Both the position numbers and the translations under genes were made by a program. Positions 1 through 8,142 of a stretch of DNA of 47,310 nucleotides are shown here, one piece after another. Position 1 is the stretch's first letter. Each line of letters begins with the position of its first letter. This DNA is from CAIWHR01 sp035541655 (lineage in GTDB: Bacteria > Pseudomonadota > Gammaproteobacteria > Burkholderiales > Casimicrobiaceae): NCBI GenBank assembly GCA_035541655.1, contig DATKMY010000063.1, forward strand, positions 1-47,310. Reading direction: 5' to 3'. The notes under the pieces were generated by a model. It was not told the DNA's origin, searched no databases, and saw nothing but the letters and a program-made list of their open reading frames with translations.

Positions 1-132
1 CTCGGAGACCCTTTGCGGGGCGAGAACGATGTCGTCGGCGGCGCGGCACATCGACGCCGCGAACGCCACTGTCGCGAGCACGATGGCGCAAAGGCGGGCG
101 GCGCTGCGGCCGCGTTCGAGCGCGGGCGACAT
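1..132 (-). CDS. Secreted protein of unknown function, N-terminus only (runs off window)
   Basis: An open frame of 44 codons starts with ATG at 132 and continues without a stop to base 1, so the gene is cut by the window edge. Residues 1-31 form a classic Sec signal peptide: a charged start (MSPALERGRSAARL), a hydrophobic core (CAIVLATVAFAA) and a likely cleavage site near CRA/ADD. The mature part begins ADDIVLAPQRVSE, which I do not recognise. The ATG lies 3 bases after the TAA (136-138) of the broken multicopper-oxidase remnant upstream, a spacing typical of co-transcribed genes, so it may once have been the second gene of a periplasmic copper-oxidase unit. No function is assigned. Confidence 0.55.
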   Translation of the reverse strand, partial: MSPALERGRSAARLCAIVLATVAFAASMCRAADDIVLAPQRVSE

Positions 133-135
133 CCG

Positions 136-312
136 TTAGCCGACCTTGACGCGAAGCATCATGCCGCCATCCTCGTGCTCGAGGTTGTGGCAATGGACAA
201 GGTAGATCTGGTCACCGGCGAAAGGGTGACGGAAATCGATCAGTACTCTTACCGACTCGCCGGGCCAGACCAGGACAGTGTCCTTCCAGCCGAGATCGGT
301 CGCGAGGCGGCC
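136..312 (-). pseudogene. C-terminal remnant of a multicopper oxidase
   Basis: Read on the minus strand, this stretch encodes a typical multicopper-oxidase C-terminus: GRLATDLGWKDTVLVWPGE, then a region ending IYLVHCHNLEHEDGGMM and a TAA at 136-138. HCHNLEHEDGGMM is the type-1/type-3 copper-ligand signature (HCHxxxHxxxxM) of CotA/bilirubin-oxidase-like enzymes. Only about 58 residues of a roughly 500-residue family remain. Upstream of about 312 the reading frame breaks and the sequence becomes a different protein family (beta-propeller), so this is a decayed, chimeric relic. An assembly error in a metagenomic contig could also produce such a junction. Confidence 0.7.
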
Positions 313-468
313 GCGCGCGGTCGCCGACCTTGAGCGATTTCACGACGCTTCCGCTCGCGAGTTCGACAATGTCCAGCGAGTCGGCCTCCCCGGCGCTCAC
401 GTACAGCCACCTGCCGTCAGGTCAATCTGGCGCACTACATCGCCAATCTCAACTAGCGGGGCGCGAGG
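312..468 (-). pseudogene. YVTN-type beta-propeller fragment, frameshifted
   Basis: The minus strand carries PLVEIGDVVRQIDLTA in one frame and then, after a frameshift near 420, DGRWLYVSAGEADSLDIVEL followed by ASGSVVKSLKVGDRA in another. This matches the repeat of YVTN/surface-antigen beta-propellers (PDGRxLYVxxxxxDxVxVIDxxTGxVVxxIxVG). Roughly one and a half blades remain, with no start codon and a stop between the two frames. It abuts the multicopper-oxidase remnant in yet another frame at about 312. The family match is by eye and the blade pattern is clear. Confidence 0.55.
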
Positions 469-523
469 CGCGTTCTGCGCGCCGACGGAAGCCGTTTACG
501 CATCGCGATCGGACCCGAAGTCG

Positions 524-3085
524 CTAACGCCTGCCGAATCCGCCGCCACGGAACCCTCCGCCGCCGAACCCTCCGCCGCCGAAGCGGCCGCCCCAGCCGC
601 CGCCACCACCGAATCCGCCGCCGCCGAAGCGGTCGCCGCCGAAGCCACCCTCACCGAATCCGCCACTGCCGAAGCGGTCACCTCCGCCGCCGCCACCACC
701 ACCAAAGCGGTCGAACGGGCTCGCCTCGCTGAAGCTGCCGAAGCGGTCGTCCCCGCTGCTTCGCGCCTGCGATTCGCGATCCGCCCACGACGTGTCGCCC
801 GAGGCGCTGCCCCAGCCGTTCGACGTGTGCTGCTGCCAGCCGCTGCCGTCGTTGTGGTAGACGTTGCCATTGACGTCGGCGTACTTGTTGTTGCCGACCG
901 ACGCGGTCGCCCAGTTGTTGGTCTGCCCGGTCTTCGCGTTATACGTCGAGCCGCCGCCGACGTGCGCATTGCCTTCGGGGCCCGCGGTGGTCGAGCCCGC
1001 GCGGTTGTACGAACTGCCGCCGGCGGTCGTGCCGGACGCCGCGTTCGCGGTCGAGCGCTGGCCCGTGTACGTATTGTAGTTGCTCGCTCGTGCGACCTGG
1101 CCCGAGCCGCCGGCTGCACCGTTGATCGTCCGATCGTAGCCGCGAGTCGCGTTGCCGGTCCAGGCATTGTATTGGCGACCGGCGTTGTACGTGCCCGAAG
1201 TGCCGGTGCGGTTGTTGTAGTAGCTGCCGCTCGCCGTCGTCCCCGCAACACCGCCGCCCGCATACCACGAGCGCGTCCCCGAATACGTCGTCGCGCCCCA
1301 TTGGCCATAGACGTTGGCGGAGGCCGTCGCGCAGCAGTAGCCGTGATAGCCACCCCAGTACGCGGGGTAGTAATACGAGCCCCAATAGGGCTCGGCCCAC
1401 GCGGCGGTGGCGAGGCCGAGCGCGAAGCCGAACGTGAAGCCGACGTACGGGTTGTACACCGGAGCCGCGGCGATGCCGTAGGTATACGGAGGGGAGTACC
1501 ACGCGCTGCCCACCCACGGCGTGTAGACATAGCCGGTGCCGTAGACGACGGTGCCGTAGGGCGACACGACGGTGCCGAGATAGCCGGGCGTATAGCCGAC
1601 GTAGACGTACTGCGGCGTGGCCTCGTAGATGCGCACGTAGGTGACGTAATACACGGGCGAGGACGGGGGAATCGTGTAGATCACCGACGGCACCGACGTC
1701 GCGATGATCCACGGGCCGGTCAGCTGCGACGCCGTGAACCACACCCCCGCCATGACAGCATAGTAGGAGCTCGGCGAGACCTGGATCAGGGGCGTCGACG
1801 AGTTGACGACATACGTGAGCGGCGTACCCGGGATCTGCTCGTACTGCGGCGCGCCGTCGAAGCTCGGCGTGAACTTCGGTCCGTTCTTGAGCGGCACGGT
1901 CGCGGTTTGCGGGATCGAGTTCTCGATCACCGCTTCCTGCGCTTGCGGCGTTCCGGCGACGGTCGGCAGCACCGCGCCTGCGAGCGAGGTCGGCGGAATC
2001 TTCGCGAAGTCCGCGGGGAGCGCGTTGCTCGGGACGAAGGCCCAGGGTCCGGTGATCTGCGTCGAATTGAACCAGCGTCCGGAGAGCAGCACGTAGTAGT
2101 TGCTGTTCGTCGTGTCGATCAGCATGTCGCTCGTCGTGTTCGACGCCCAGAGGAGCTGCGTGCCGACGAGCGGAACGAAATCGGGCTGGCCCTTGAACAC
2201 GACGAGCTCCGTGGGTACCTGGCTCGTGTAGATCGTCGGCACGCCGTTCGCGAGTGTCGGCTTCGGATTCGCCTTCGGTCCGCCTTCGAGCAGGTCGACG
2301 GCACCGGACTTCGACAGCTCTTTTGCGATCGAGTCCATCGTGCTCTTCATGAACGGGCCGAGCGAAGCTTGCGTCCATGGGCCGGCGATCGCATCCGCTT
2401 GAAGCCAGCCGTCGTAGACGTGGATGTAGTACTTGTCTCCGAAGCCGCCGCGCAGGATGAGCGCGTGCGTGTTGATCACCCGCTGCGCGTTGCTGTGGTT
2501 CGGGACTGGCTTCAGCACCGGCGCGCCGTCGATCGGAACGAGGATCGCCGGCGAATAGCTGACGATGACCTGCGGCGGATTGTTCTGCACGGCGACCGTC
2601 GGCGGCTTGATGCCGGCGGCCGCGAGCGACGCCTCGAGGCGATCGAGCGAGATCGTGCGCACGTCGCTCGCGATGTTCTTCTGCAGCTCGGCCGTATACG
2701 CGGCGCCGCGGTTCGGGAGCGTCGGGAAGTCGGTCTTCGTTATCTTGAGATTCTCGAAGACGACGGTGCGCGCGACGCGATCGACCTGCGTCCGCGTCGT
2801 TGCGAAAATCACGCCGAAGGTTTCTTCCTTCGCGCCCACGGGTTGGATCGCCAGCGCAGCGCGAAACTCGAGCTGGTTGCCCTCCCACTTGTTGACCTGC
2901 GGCTGATAGAGCAGCACCGATGCGTTGGCGAGGTCGATCTTGCGCGGCCAGGGATCTGCCGGGATATTTTGCGCCGGGGCCGCAGCGGCCGGCGTGCTCT
3001 GTGCAGCCGCGGGAACATCGAGGAGCATTGCCCCGATGGCAGCGGCAACGACAGCGATCGCCAGACGAGAGGACCTTGGAATCAT
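524..3085 (-). CDS. Large secreted protein with GPW repeats and glycine-rich tail
   Basis: This 853-residue protein begins at ATG 3085 (MIPRSSRLAIAVVAAAIGAM) with a signal peptide cleaved near AAAQS. The frame is open 21 codons further upstream, but the internal ATG places the signal peptide correctly. The N-terminal half contains three diverged copies of a motif of the form YYxxxxGxW(F/L)xxxxxxGPW: YIHVYDGWLQADAIAGPW, YYVLLSGRWFNSTQITGPW and YYAVMAGVWFTASQLTGPW. The middle is rich in Tyr, Pro and Gly, followed by Asn/Thr/Gly-rich repeats (YNTYTGQRS, YNAKTGQTN) and a low-complexity Gly/Phe/Arg tail. Similar proteobacterial proteins are often labelled carbohydrate-binding family V/XII-like, without proven function. 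It probably acts at the cell surface or outside the cell. No enzyme motif was seen. Confidence 0.8.
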   Translation of the reverse strand: MIPRSSRLAIAVVAAAIGAMLLDVPAAAQSTPAAAAPAQNIPADPWPRKIDLANASVLLYQPQVNKWEGNQLEFRAALAIQPVGAKEETFGVIFATTRTQVDRVARTVVFENLKITKTDFPTLPNRGAAYTAELQKNIASDVRTISLDRLEASLAAAGIKPPTVAVQNNPPQVIVSYSPAILVPIDGAPVLKPVPNHSNAQRVINTHALILRGGFGDKYYIHVYDGWLQADAIAGPWTQASLGPFMKSTMDSIAKELSKSGAVDLLEGGPKANPKPTLANGVPTIYTSQVPTELVVFKGQPDFVPLVGTQLLWASNTTSDMLIDTTNSNYYVLLSGRWFNSTQITGPWAFVPSNALPADFAKIPPTSLAGAVLPTVAGTPQAQEAVIENSIPQTATVPLKNGPKFTPSFDGAPQYEQIPGTPLTYVVNSSTPLIQVSPSSYYAVMAGVWFTASQLTGPWIIATSVPSVIYTIPPSSPVYYVTYVRIYEATPQYVYVGYTPGYLGTVVSPYGTVVYGTGYVYTPWVGSAWYSPPYTYGIAAAPVYNPYVGFTFGFALGLATAAWAEPYWGSYYYPAYWGGYHGYCCATASANVYGQWGATTYSGTRSWYAGGGVAGTTASGSYYNNRTGTSGTYNAGRQYNAWTGNATRGYDRTINGAAGGSGQVARASNYNTYTGQRSTANAASGTTAGGSSYNRAGSTTAGPEGNAHVGGGSTYNAKTGQTNNWATASVGNNKYADVNGNVYHNDGSGWQQHTSNGWGSASGDTSWADRESQARSSGDDRFGSFSEASPFDRFGGGGGGGGDRFGSGGFGEGGFGGDRFGGGGFGGGGGWGGRFGGGGFGGGGFRGGGFGRR
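527..715 (-). repeat. Low-complexity Gly/Phe/Arg-rich coding repeat
   Basis: The last 63 codons of the large secreted protein are almost entirely glycine interrupted by Phe, Arg, Asp and Trp (units such as GGGGFGGGGF and DRFGSGGFG). On the plus strand the DNA appears as runs of gccgccgaa-type triplets. Such tails are prone to replication slippage and to assembly error. The length of this segment may therefore vary between strains or reads. Confidence 0.75.
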
Positions 3086-3162
3086 GATGAGATCGGCTTT
3101 GGTCGATGTTTCAAAGGATGCGCTGCGTCTGGCCTTGGACCGCCGCATTGCCGGAGCGCCGC

Positions 3163-3216
3163 GCGGGACCCCGCGTCGATGCTCGCGCGGCGCGTCGCTC
3201 GCTCGCGCGGTCCCGC
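3163..3216. repeat. Inverted repeat between two minus-strand genes
   Basis: GCGGGACC (3163-3170) is repeated inverted as GGTCCCGC (3209-3216), separated by a GC-rich loop of about 38 bases. It lies 7 bases downstream of the small lipoprotein stop and about 80 bases before the next minus-strand start. It could act as a processing or attenuation hairpin. There is no T-run, so it is not a standard intrinsic terminator. Confidence 0.3.
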
Positions 3217-3223
3217 ACGAATC

Positions 3224-3550
3224 CTAGTTCGGACGTCCCGCCACCGCGACGCAGCCGCCGCCGTCGGTGCACACCACGAGAAACGTCTGGCGCTGGCCGC
3301 AACCGGCGGCGCCGATCGTGTATTCGGCGCGATCGGGTGGCGCGAAGCGCGTGTACTGCAGCGGCGAGGTCATCATTTCCTGCGACAGAACCTGTGCGGT
3401 CGCCGCAGGGCAGTTCCACTCGAACTGCGCGCGGCGCTGCGCGGTCTGTATCGCCTGCGGTTGCGCCGCCTCGATGAACGGGGGGCCCGAAGCGCAGCCC
3501 GCGACCGTCAGCCCGGCGAGGACGACGCCCAAGAATTTGCGTGGTTGCAT
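3224..3550 (-). CDS. Small putative lipoprotein, 108 residues
   Basis: The start at ATG 3550 is preceded by a good ribosome site (AAGGAGA, about 6 bases upstream). Residues 1-19 (MQPRKFLGVVLAGLTVAGC) form a lipoprotein signal with a lipobox ending at Cys19. The mature protein is short, with four further cysteines (in EWNCPAA, AAGCGQ, VVCTDG and GGGCVAV) that could form disulfides in the periplasm. I do not recognise the family. It lies upstream of the large secreted protein on the same strand, 138 bases away, so the two may be co-transcribed. A much longer in-frame ORF extends upstream to 5476, but that is an antisense shadow of xdhC and the glycosyltransferase region. Confidence 0.7.
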   Translation of the reverse strand: MQPRKFLGVVLAGLTVAGCASGPPFIEAAQPQAIQTAQRRAQFEWNCPAATAQVLSQEMMTSPLQYTRFAPPDRAEYTIGAAGCGQRQTFLVVCTDGGGCVAVAGRPN

Positions 3551-3901
3551 TGCGATCTCCTTGTCCTTTGCTCGCGTCCTGCCCGTGGCGAGCGATTCCC
3601 CCGAAACGGGCCGATTCTGCCAAGATTCCCCATCGCGAGCAATGGCGCGTTCCGCGGTTCCTTGACGGTGTGACAGCCCGCCCATCGGCGTGTACATTCG
3701 TTTCATCGAGCTTGGGGCGGCGCGTCGTGCCGATAGCTCGCAAGGGACGACGATTCGGGGCTCGCGGGCAGGCCTCGGATCGCCCCCGGGATGCCCTCGG
3801 GCCGAACCCGGGATTCGTGGAATGGACGGGGGATTCGCGGTGTTGTCACCGCATTTGTCATAATTGGTCCCCCCGTTTGAATATGCGCAACGGAGCAGCG
3901 G
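3551..3901. other. Divergent intergenic region
   Basis: These 351 bases separate the minus-strand lipoprotein gene from the plus-strand xdhC-like gene and should carry both promoters. A possible xdhC -35 (TTGTCA) lies near 3857, about 45 bases before the start, but no convincing -10 sits at the right distance. The stretch near 3780-3815 is rich in short CCCGGG-type palindromes. Short ORFs here have no recognisable protein signature. I see no RNA gene. Confidence 0.5.
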
Positions 3902-4915
3902 ATGGATAGCGTCGACCTCGAAGTGTTGAAGCGGTGTGCGGAGTGGCTGGACGCCGGGCGGCGCGTCCTGCTCGTCACGGTGGTCCGGACATGGGGCAGC
4001 TCGCCGCGGCCGCCGGGCGCGATGCTCGCGGTGCGCGACGACGGCCTGGTCGAGGGGTCTGTGTCCGGTGGCTGCATCGAGGACGACCTCGTCGGTCGTG
4101 TGCGCGCCGACGGCTTGGGCGCGGCGAAATGCGAGGTGACGACTTACGGCGTGTCGGCGGACGAGGCACGCCGCTTCGGGTTGCCGTGCGGCGGCACGAT
4201 CAGGCTCGTGATGGAGCCCCTGTCGCACGGTTCCGGGATTCGCGATCTCCTCGCGGGCGTCGAATCGGGGCGTCTCGTCAAGCGTCGCCTCGACCTTGCC
4301 ACCGGCGACGCATCGCTCTCGGACGCGGCGCCCGCCGACGCGCTCGAATTCGACGGCAAAGTGCTCACGACGATCCACGGACCGCGCTACCGGATGCTGG
4401 TCATCGGCGCGTCGCAGCTCTCGAAGTACCTCGCGCAGATGGCGCTCGGCCTCGACTACCAGGTGACCGTCTGCGATCCGCGCGACGAGTACGTAGAGAC
4501 GTGGGACGTCGCGGGGACGCAGCTCGTGCGGACGATGCCCGACGACGCCGTCGTCGCGATGCAGCTCGACGAGCGCTGCGCGGTGATCGCGCTCACGCAC
4601 GATCCGAAGCTCGACGACCTCGCGCTGATGGAGGCGCTGAAGTCGAAGGCATTCTACGTCGGCGCGCTCGGCTCGCGCGCGAACAATCAGAAGCGGCGCA
4701 AGCGGCTCAAGGAATTCGACGTGAACGACGCCGAGATCGCGCGTCTGCACGGCCCGATCGGCCTCTACATCGGGAGCCGCACACCGCCGGAGATCGCGGT
4801 GTCGATTCTGGCCGAGGTCACCGCCGTCAAGAACGGGGTTTCGCTCGCGGACGTCGCGAACGTCGCGATCGCCAAGGAGAAGCAGGGCCCGTCGATCGCG
4901 TGCGAGACCGCCTGA
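3902..4915 (+). CDS. XdhC/CoxI family molybdenum-cofactor maturation protein
   Basis: This 337-residue protein matches the XdhC family. The N-terminal XdhC/CoxI domain contains TWGSSPRPPGAMLAV and the hallmark SVSGGCIEDDLVGR. The C-terminal Rossmann domain begins at about residue 163 (MLVIGASQLSKYLAQMAL), followed by the conserved FYVGALGSRANNQKRR and IGSRTPPEIAVSI segments. Family members bind molybdenum cofactor and help load the sulfurated form into xanthine-oxidase-family hydroxylases such as xanthine dehydrogenase or CO dehydrogenase. No such hydroxylase lies in this window, so the client enzyme is unknown. A GGAGC ribosome site precedes ATG 3902. The gene converges with the glycosyltransferase gene, with a hairpin between them. 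Confidence 0.9.
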   Translation: MDSVDLEVLKRCAEWLDAGRRVLLVTVVRTWGSSPRPPGAMLAVRDDGLVEGSVSGGCIEDDLVGRVRADGLGAAKCEVTTYGVSADEARRFGLPCGGTIRLVMEPLSHGSGIRDLLAGVESGRLVKRRLDLATGDASLSDAAPADALEFDGKVLTTIHGPRYRMLVIGASQLSKYLAQMALGLDYQVTVCDPRDEYVETWDVAGTQLVRTMPDDAVVAMQLDERCAVIALTHDPKLDDLALMEALKSKAFYVGALGSRANNQKRRKRLKEFDVNDAEIARLHGPIGLYIGSRTPPEIAVSILAEVTAVKNGVSLADVANVAIAKEKQGPSIACETA

Positions 4916-4935
4916 CCCAGCGTCGTGCCGATCGC

Positions 4936-4963
4936 ATCGGCGCGCACTCTTCGTCGCGCCGAT
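4936..4963. terminator. GC-rich hairpin between convergent genes
   Basis: ATCGGCGCG (4936-4944) pairs perfectly with CGCGCCGAT (4955-4963) around a 10-base loop. It lies 20 bases after the xdhC-like stop and 4 bases after the stop of the fused glycosyltransferase on the other strand. A stem placed between convergent stop codons suggests a shared transcript end. There is no U-run, so termination would need Rho or the stem may only protect 3' ends. Confidence 0.45.
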
Positions 4964-4967
4964 CGCG

Positions 4968-6302
4968 TCAACTCGACGCCGCCGCAGCGCGAGCGCGCTC
5001 GACCTGCACCGACTGCCACCGCGCGAGGTCGCGTGCCTCGTCGACGTCCCAGAGGGTCGGCAGTTCCTGCCATGCGGCACCTGCTGCCGCGAGTCTCGCC
5101 CGCGTCGCCGCCATCGTGTCGGGCGAGCTCCAGGGAACGCCGGCGAACGCGTCCACGCTGCGCGAGAGCCCGACCAGCACGTAGCCGCCGTCCTCGGCCG
5201 GCCCGAACACCGCGTCGCACGTCTCGAGCGCGGCGACCGCCCGTGCGAGATAGCGGACATCGAGCAGCGGGCAGTCGGTGCCGACGAGGATCGCACGGGC
5301 TCCGCGCGCGAGCGCGGAATCGAGCGCGGTGCGCATTTTCGCGCCCAGGTCCCCGCCATCCTGGTCGTGGAGCGAAATCGCATCGTGATTGCGCCACGCG
5401 GCGAAGCCGGGCGCATCGGTGTCGGGGCTGCACCATAGCTCGATCTCGTCGACGACGCCGGCGTCGCGCGCTGCAACGGCCGTCGTCATCGTCATCTCGA
5501 CGAAGCGCGCCTGGTGCGCCGCGGCCGCGTCGGGGCCGATCGCCGCGGCGAGGCGGGTTTTCACGCCACCCGGCACGGGGCTCTTGGCGAAGACCTGGAG
5601 GATCACGGGAACCGAGGGCTGCGTCGCTCCATATTCGGCGGCGAGCTCCGCCGGGTCCGCGCCGCGCCAGTAAGCGAGGCGCCACAGCCACATTCTCGCT
5701 ATGGTTCGCCAGGCGCCCCCGTGTTCCCAGCGGCGCCCCGACGTCACCACGCGCTCGGAGAGGCAAAGCGGCGGACCGCCCGCGCGCTTCAGCCGCGTCG
5801 ACAGCTCGATGTCCTCCATCAGCGCCTGATCCGTGAACCCGCCCAGCGCAGCGAACAGCGCGCGCTCGACGAAGATCGCCTGGTCGCCGGTCGCGATCCC
5901 GGTCGCGCTCGAGCGGGCGTTCATCATTGCCGCGACGATCGGCAGCACGCGGCTGCGCCCCGCGATCGCCACATCGAAGCGGCCCCAGCGGCGTTGCGTG
6001 CGCGCGATCTCCCCCTCGAGCACGGCAATCGACGACGCAGCCAACTGCGTGTCGGCGTGCAGGAAGAGAACGAAGTCGCCGGCCGCGATCGCGGCCCCGG
6101 CGTTCATCTGCAGGGCGCGCCCGCGCCCGGCGACGATGACGCGGTCCGCGAGCGGAGTGGCGAGCGCCACGGTCGCGTCGCGACTGCCGCCGTCGACGAC
6201 GATGACTTCGTGACCCTCGCCCCGCAGCGGCTGCAGCGGCAAGAGTGCGGCCAGGATGTGGCGGGCCTCTTCGAGCGCTGGGACGACGATCGAAACGCGC
6301 AC
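4968..6302 (-). CDS. Fused double glycosyltransferase (TIGR04283 + TIGR04282 types)
   Basis: This 444-residue protein joins two families that are usually separate genes. Residues 1 to about 225 are a GT2-like glycosyltransferase: MRVSIVVPALEEARHI, VVDGGSRDAT, FLHADTQL and MEDIELSTRL. Residues from about 232 form a second nucleotide-sugar-type transferase: LQVFAKSPVPGGVKTRL, LVGTDCPLL and GPAEDGGYVLVGL. These match the older rSAM/selenodomain-associated transferases 2 and 1, now labelled arsenosugar biosynthesis glycosyltransferases. The gene follows the ArsS-like radical SAM gene by 63 bases on the same strand, as expected for partners. By analogy they would add sugar groups to an adenosyl-derived arsenic compound. 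The substrate is inferred from family names only. The start is ATG 6302. Confidence 0.88.
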   Translation of the reverse strand: MRVSIVVPALEEARHILAALLPLQPLRGEGHEVIVVDGGSRDATVALATPLADRVIVAGRGRALQMNAGAAIAAGDFVLFLHADTQLAASSIAVLEGEIARTQRRWGRFDVAIAGRSRVLPIVAAMMNARSSATGIATGDQAIFVERALFAALGGFTDQALMEDIELSTRLKRAGGPPLCLSERVVTSGRRWEHGGAWRTIARMWLWRLAYWRGADPAELAAEYGATQPSVPVILQVFAKSPVPGGVKTRLAAAIGPDAAAAHQARFVEMTMTTAVAARDAGVVDEIELWCSPDTDAPGFAAWRNHDAISLHDQDGGDLGAKMRTALDSALARGARAILVGTDCPLLDVRYLARAVAALETCDAVFGPAEDGGYVLVGLSRSVDAFAGVPWSSPDTMAATRARLAAAGAAWQELPTLWDVDEARDLARWQSVQVERARAAAASS

Positions 6303-6365
6303 GCGTCCGGTAGGCCTTCGGGGCGGCTGCTCGCGGTTGCGACTGCCGAATCTCGGATCCGGTTG

Positions 6366-7328
<963 letters not shown>

Positions 7329-7377
7329 CGGGGTGGCCGTCGTGAGAAGGAGCGGCAATCGCGTGTAGTGTATGCGA

Positions 7378-8142
7378 TCAGGCCTTCTCGGCTCGCGGCG
7401 CGCGCAGCTTGCGCACGAGCACCGGGGTGAGCGCGAGCAGGCCGAGCAGCACGAATGCGGCGATCGTCTCCGTCGAAAAGAGGCCCGACAGCGAATCGAT
7501 CCGCCCGAGCGTCTGGCCGAGGTTCACCAGCACGAAAGAGCCCGGGATGATCCCGACCAGCGTGCCGAAGGCGAACGTGCGGACGCCGATCGTCGTAAAC
7601 GCCGGCGCGAGGTTGACGAGGAAGAAGGGGAAGAGGGGGACGAGGCGCAGGAAGAGCAGATAGCTCAATGCGTTCTCGGTGAACCCGGCGTTGATCTTTT
7701 CGCCGACAGCGCCCAGGCGGCGGCGTGCGGCGTCGGCGAAGAGGTAGCGGGCGGCGATGAACAGCAGCGTGGCCCCGATCGTTGCGGCGATCACGACGAG
7801 CACCGTGCCCACCCAGCGGCCGAACAGGAAGCCCATCGTCAATGACAGGACGAGGCCGCCGGGTATGCTGAACGCGGTGGCGAGCACGTAGACTCCGAAG
7901 CCGATTGCCAGCGCGGCAGCGTAGTGCTCGCCGGTGAAGGCGAGAAGCGCGTCACGGTTGGCCTTGACGGCTTCGAGCGTCAGGTAGCGCTCGCCGTGAA
8001 ACGCGAAGAACGCGGCGGCGGCGATTGCGACCGCCGCCAGAAGCGCGATCCTGCCGCGCAGGCCGCGGGCAGCGCGCGGCGCATCGACAGGGGTTGCGTT
8101 CACGGAGCCGCCGGCCGGCGCGGGCGAAGGCCCCGCCGTCAT
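7378..8142 (-). CDS. TVP38/TMEM64 (VTT domain) membrane protein
   Basis: This 254-residue inner-membrane protein has a short cytoplasmic start, a first helix (about 31-47) and a VTT/SNARE-associated core: GFGVYVLATAFSIPGG, LTMGFLFGRWVGTVLV, FLRLVPLFPFFLVNLAPAF and a late GIIPGSFVLVNLGQ. These are hallmarks of the TVP38/TMEM64 (DedA-superfamily) proteins, which are thought to move or scramble lipids or small solutes. The ATG at 8142 overlaps the TGA of the FAD oxidoreductase upstream (ATGA), showing translational coupling. This oxidoreductase-TVP38 pair occurs widely in bacteria, sometimes next to ArsS-like genes. The specific role is unknown. Confidence 0.88.
   Translation of the reverse strand: MTAGPSPAPAGGSVNATPVDAPRAARGLRGRIALLAAVAIAAAAFFAFHGERYLTLEAVKANRDALLAFTGEHYAAALAIGFGVYVLATAFSIPGGLVLSLTMGFLFGRWVGTVLVVIAATIGATLLFIAARYLFADAARRRLGAVGEKINAGFTENALSYLLFLRLVPLFPFFLVNLAPAFTTIGVRTFAFGTLVGIIPGSFVLVNLGQTLGRIDSLSGLFSTETIAAFVLLGLLALTPVLVRKLRAPRAEKA

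Noticed and set aside
278..3673. A 1131-codon plus-strand open frame
   Set aside because: It is antisense to the large secreted protein and the lipoprotein, and its translation is Ala/Arg/Val repeats without any domain.
7361..7380. TACACT on the minus strand as a promoter for arsS
   Set aside because: No matching -35 is present at the right spacing, and the gene fits well as part of the upstream operon. It was kept only as a note in the arsS entry.
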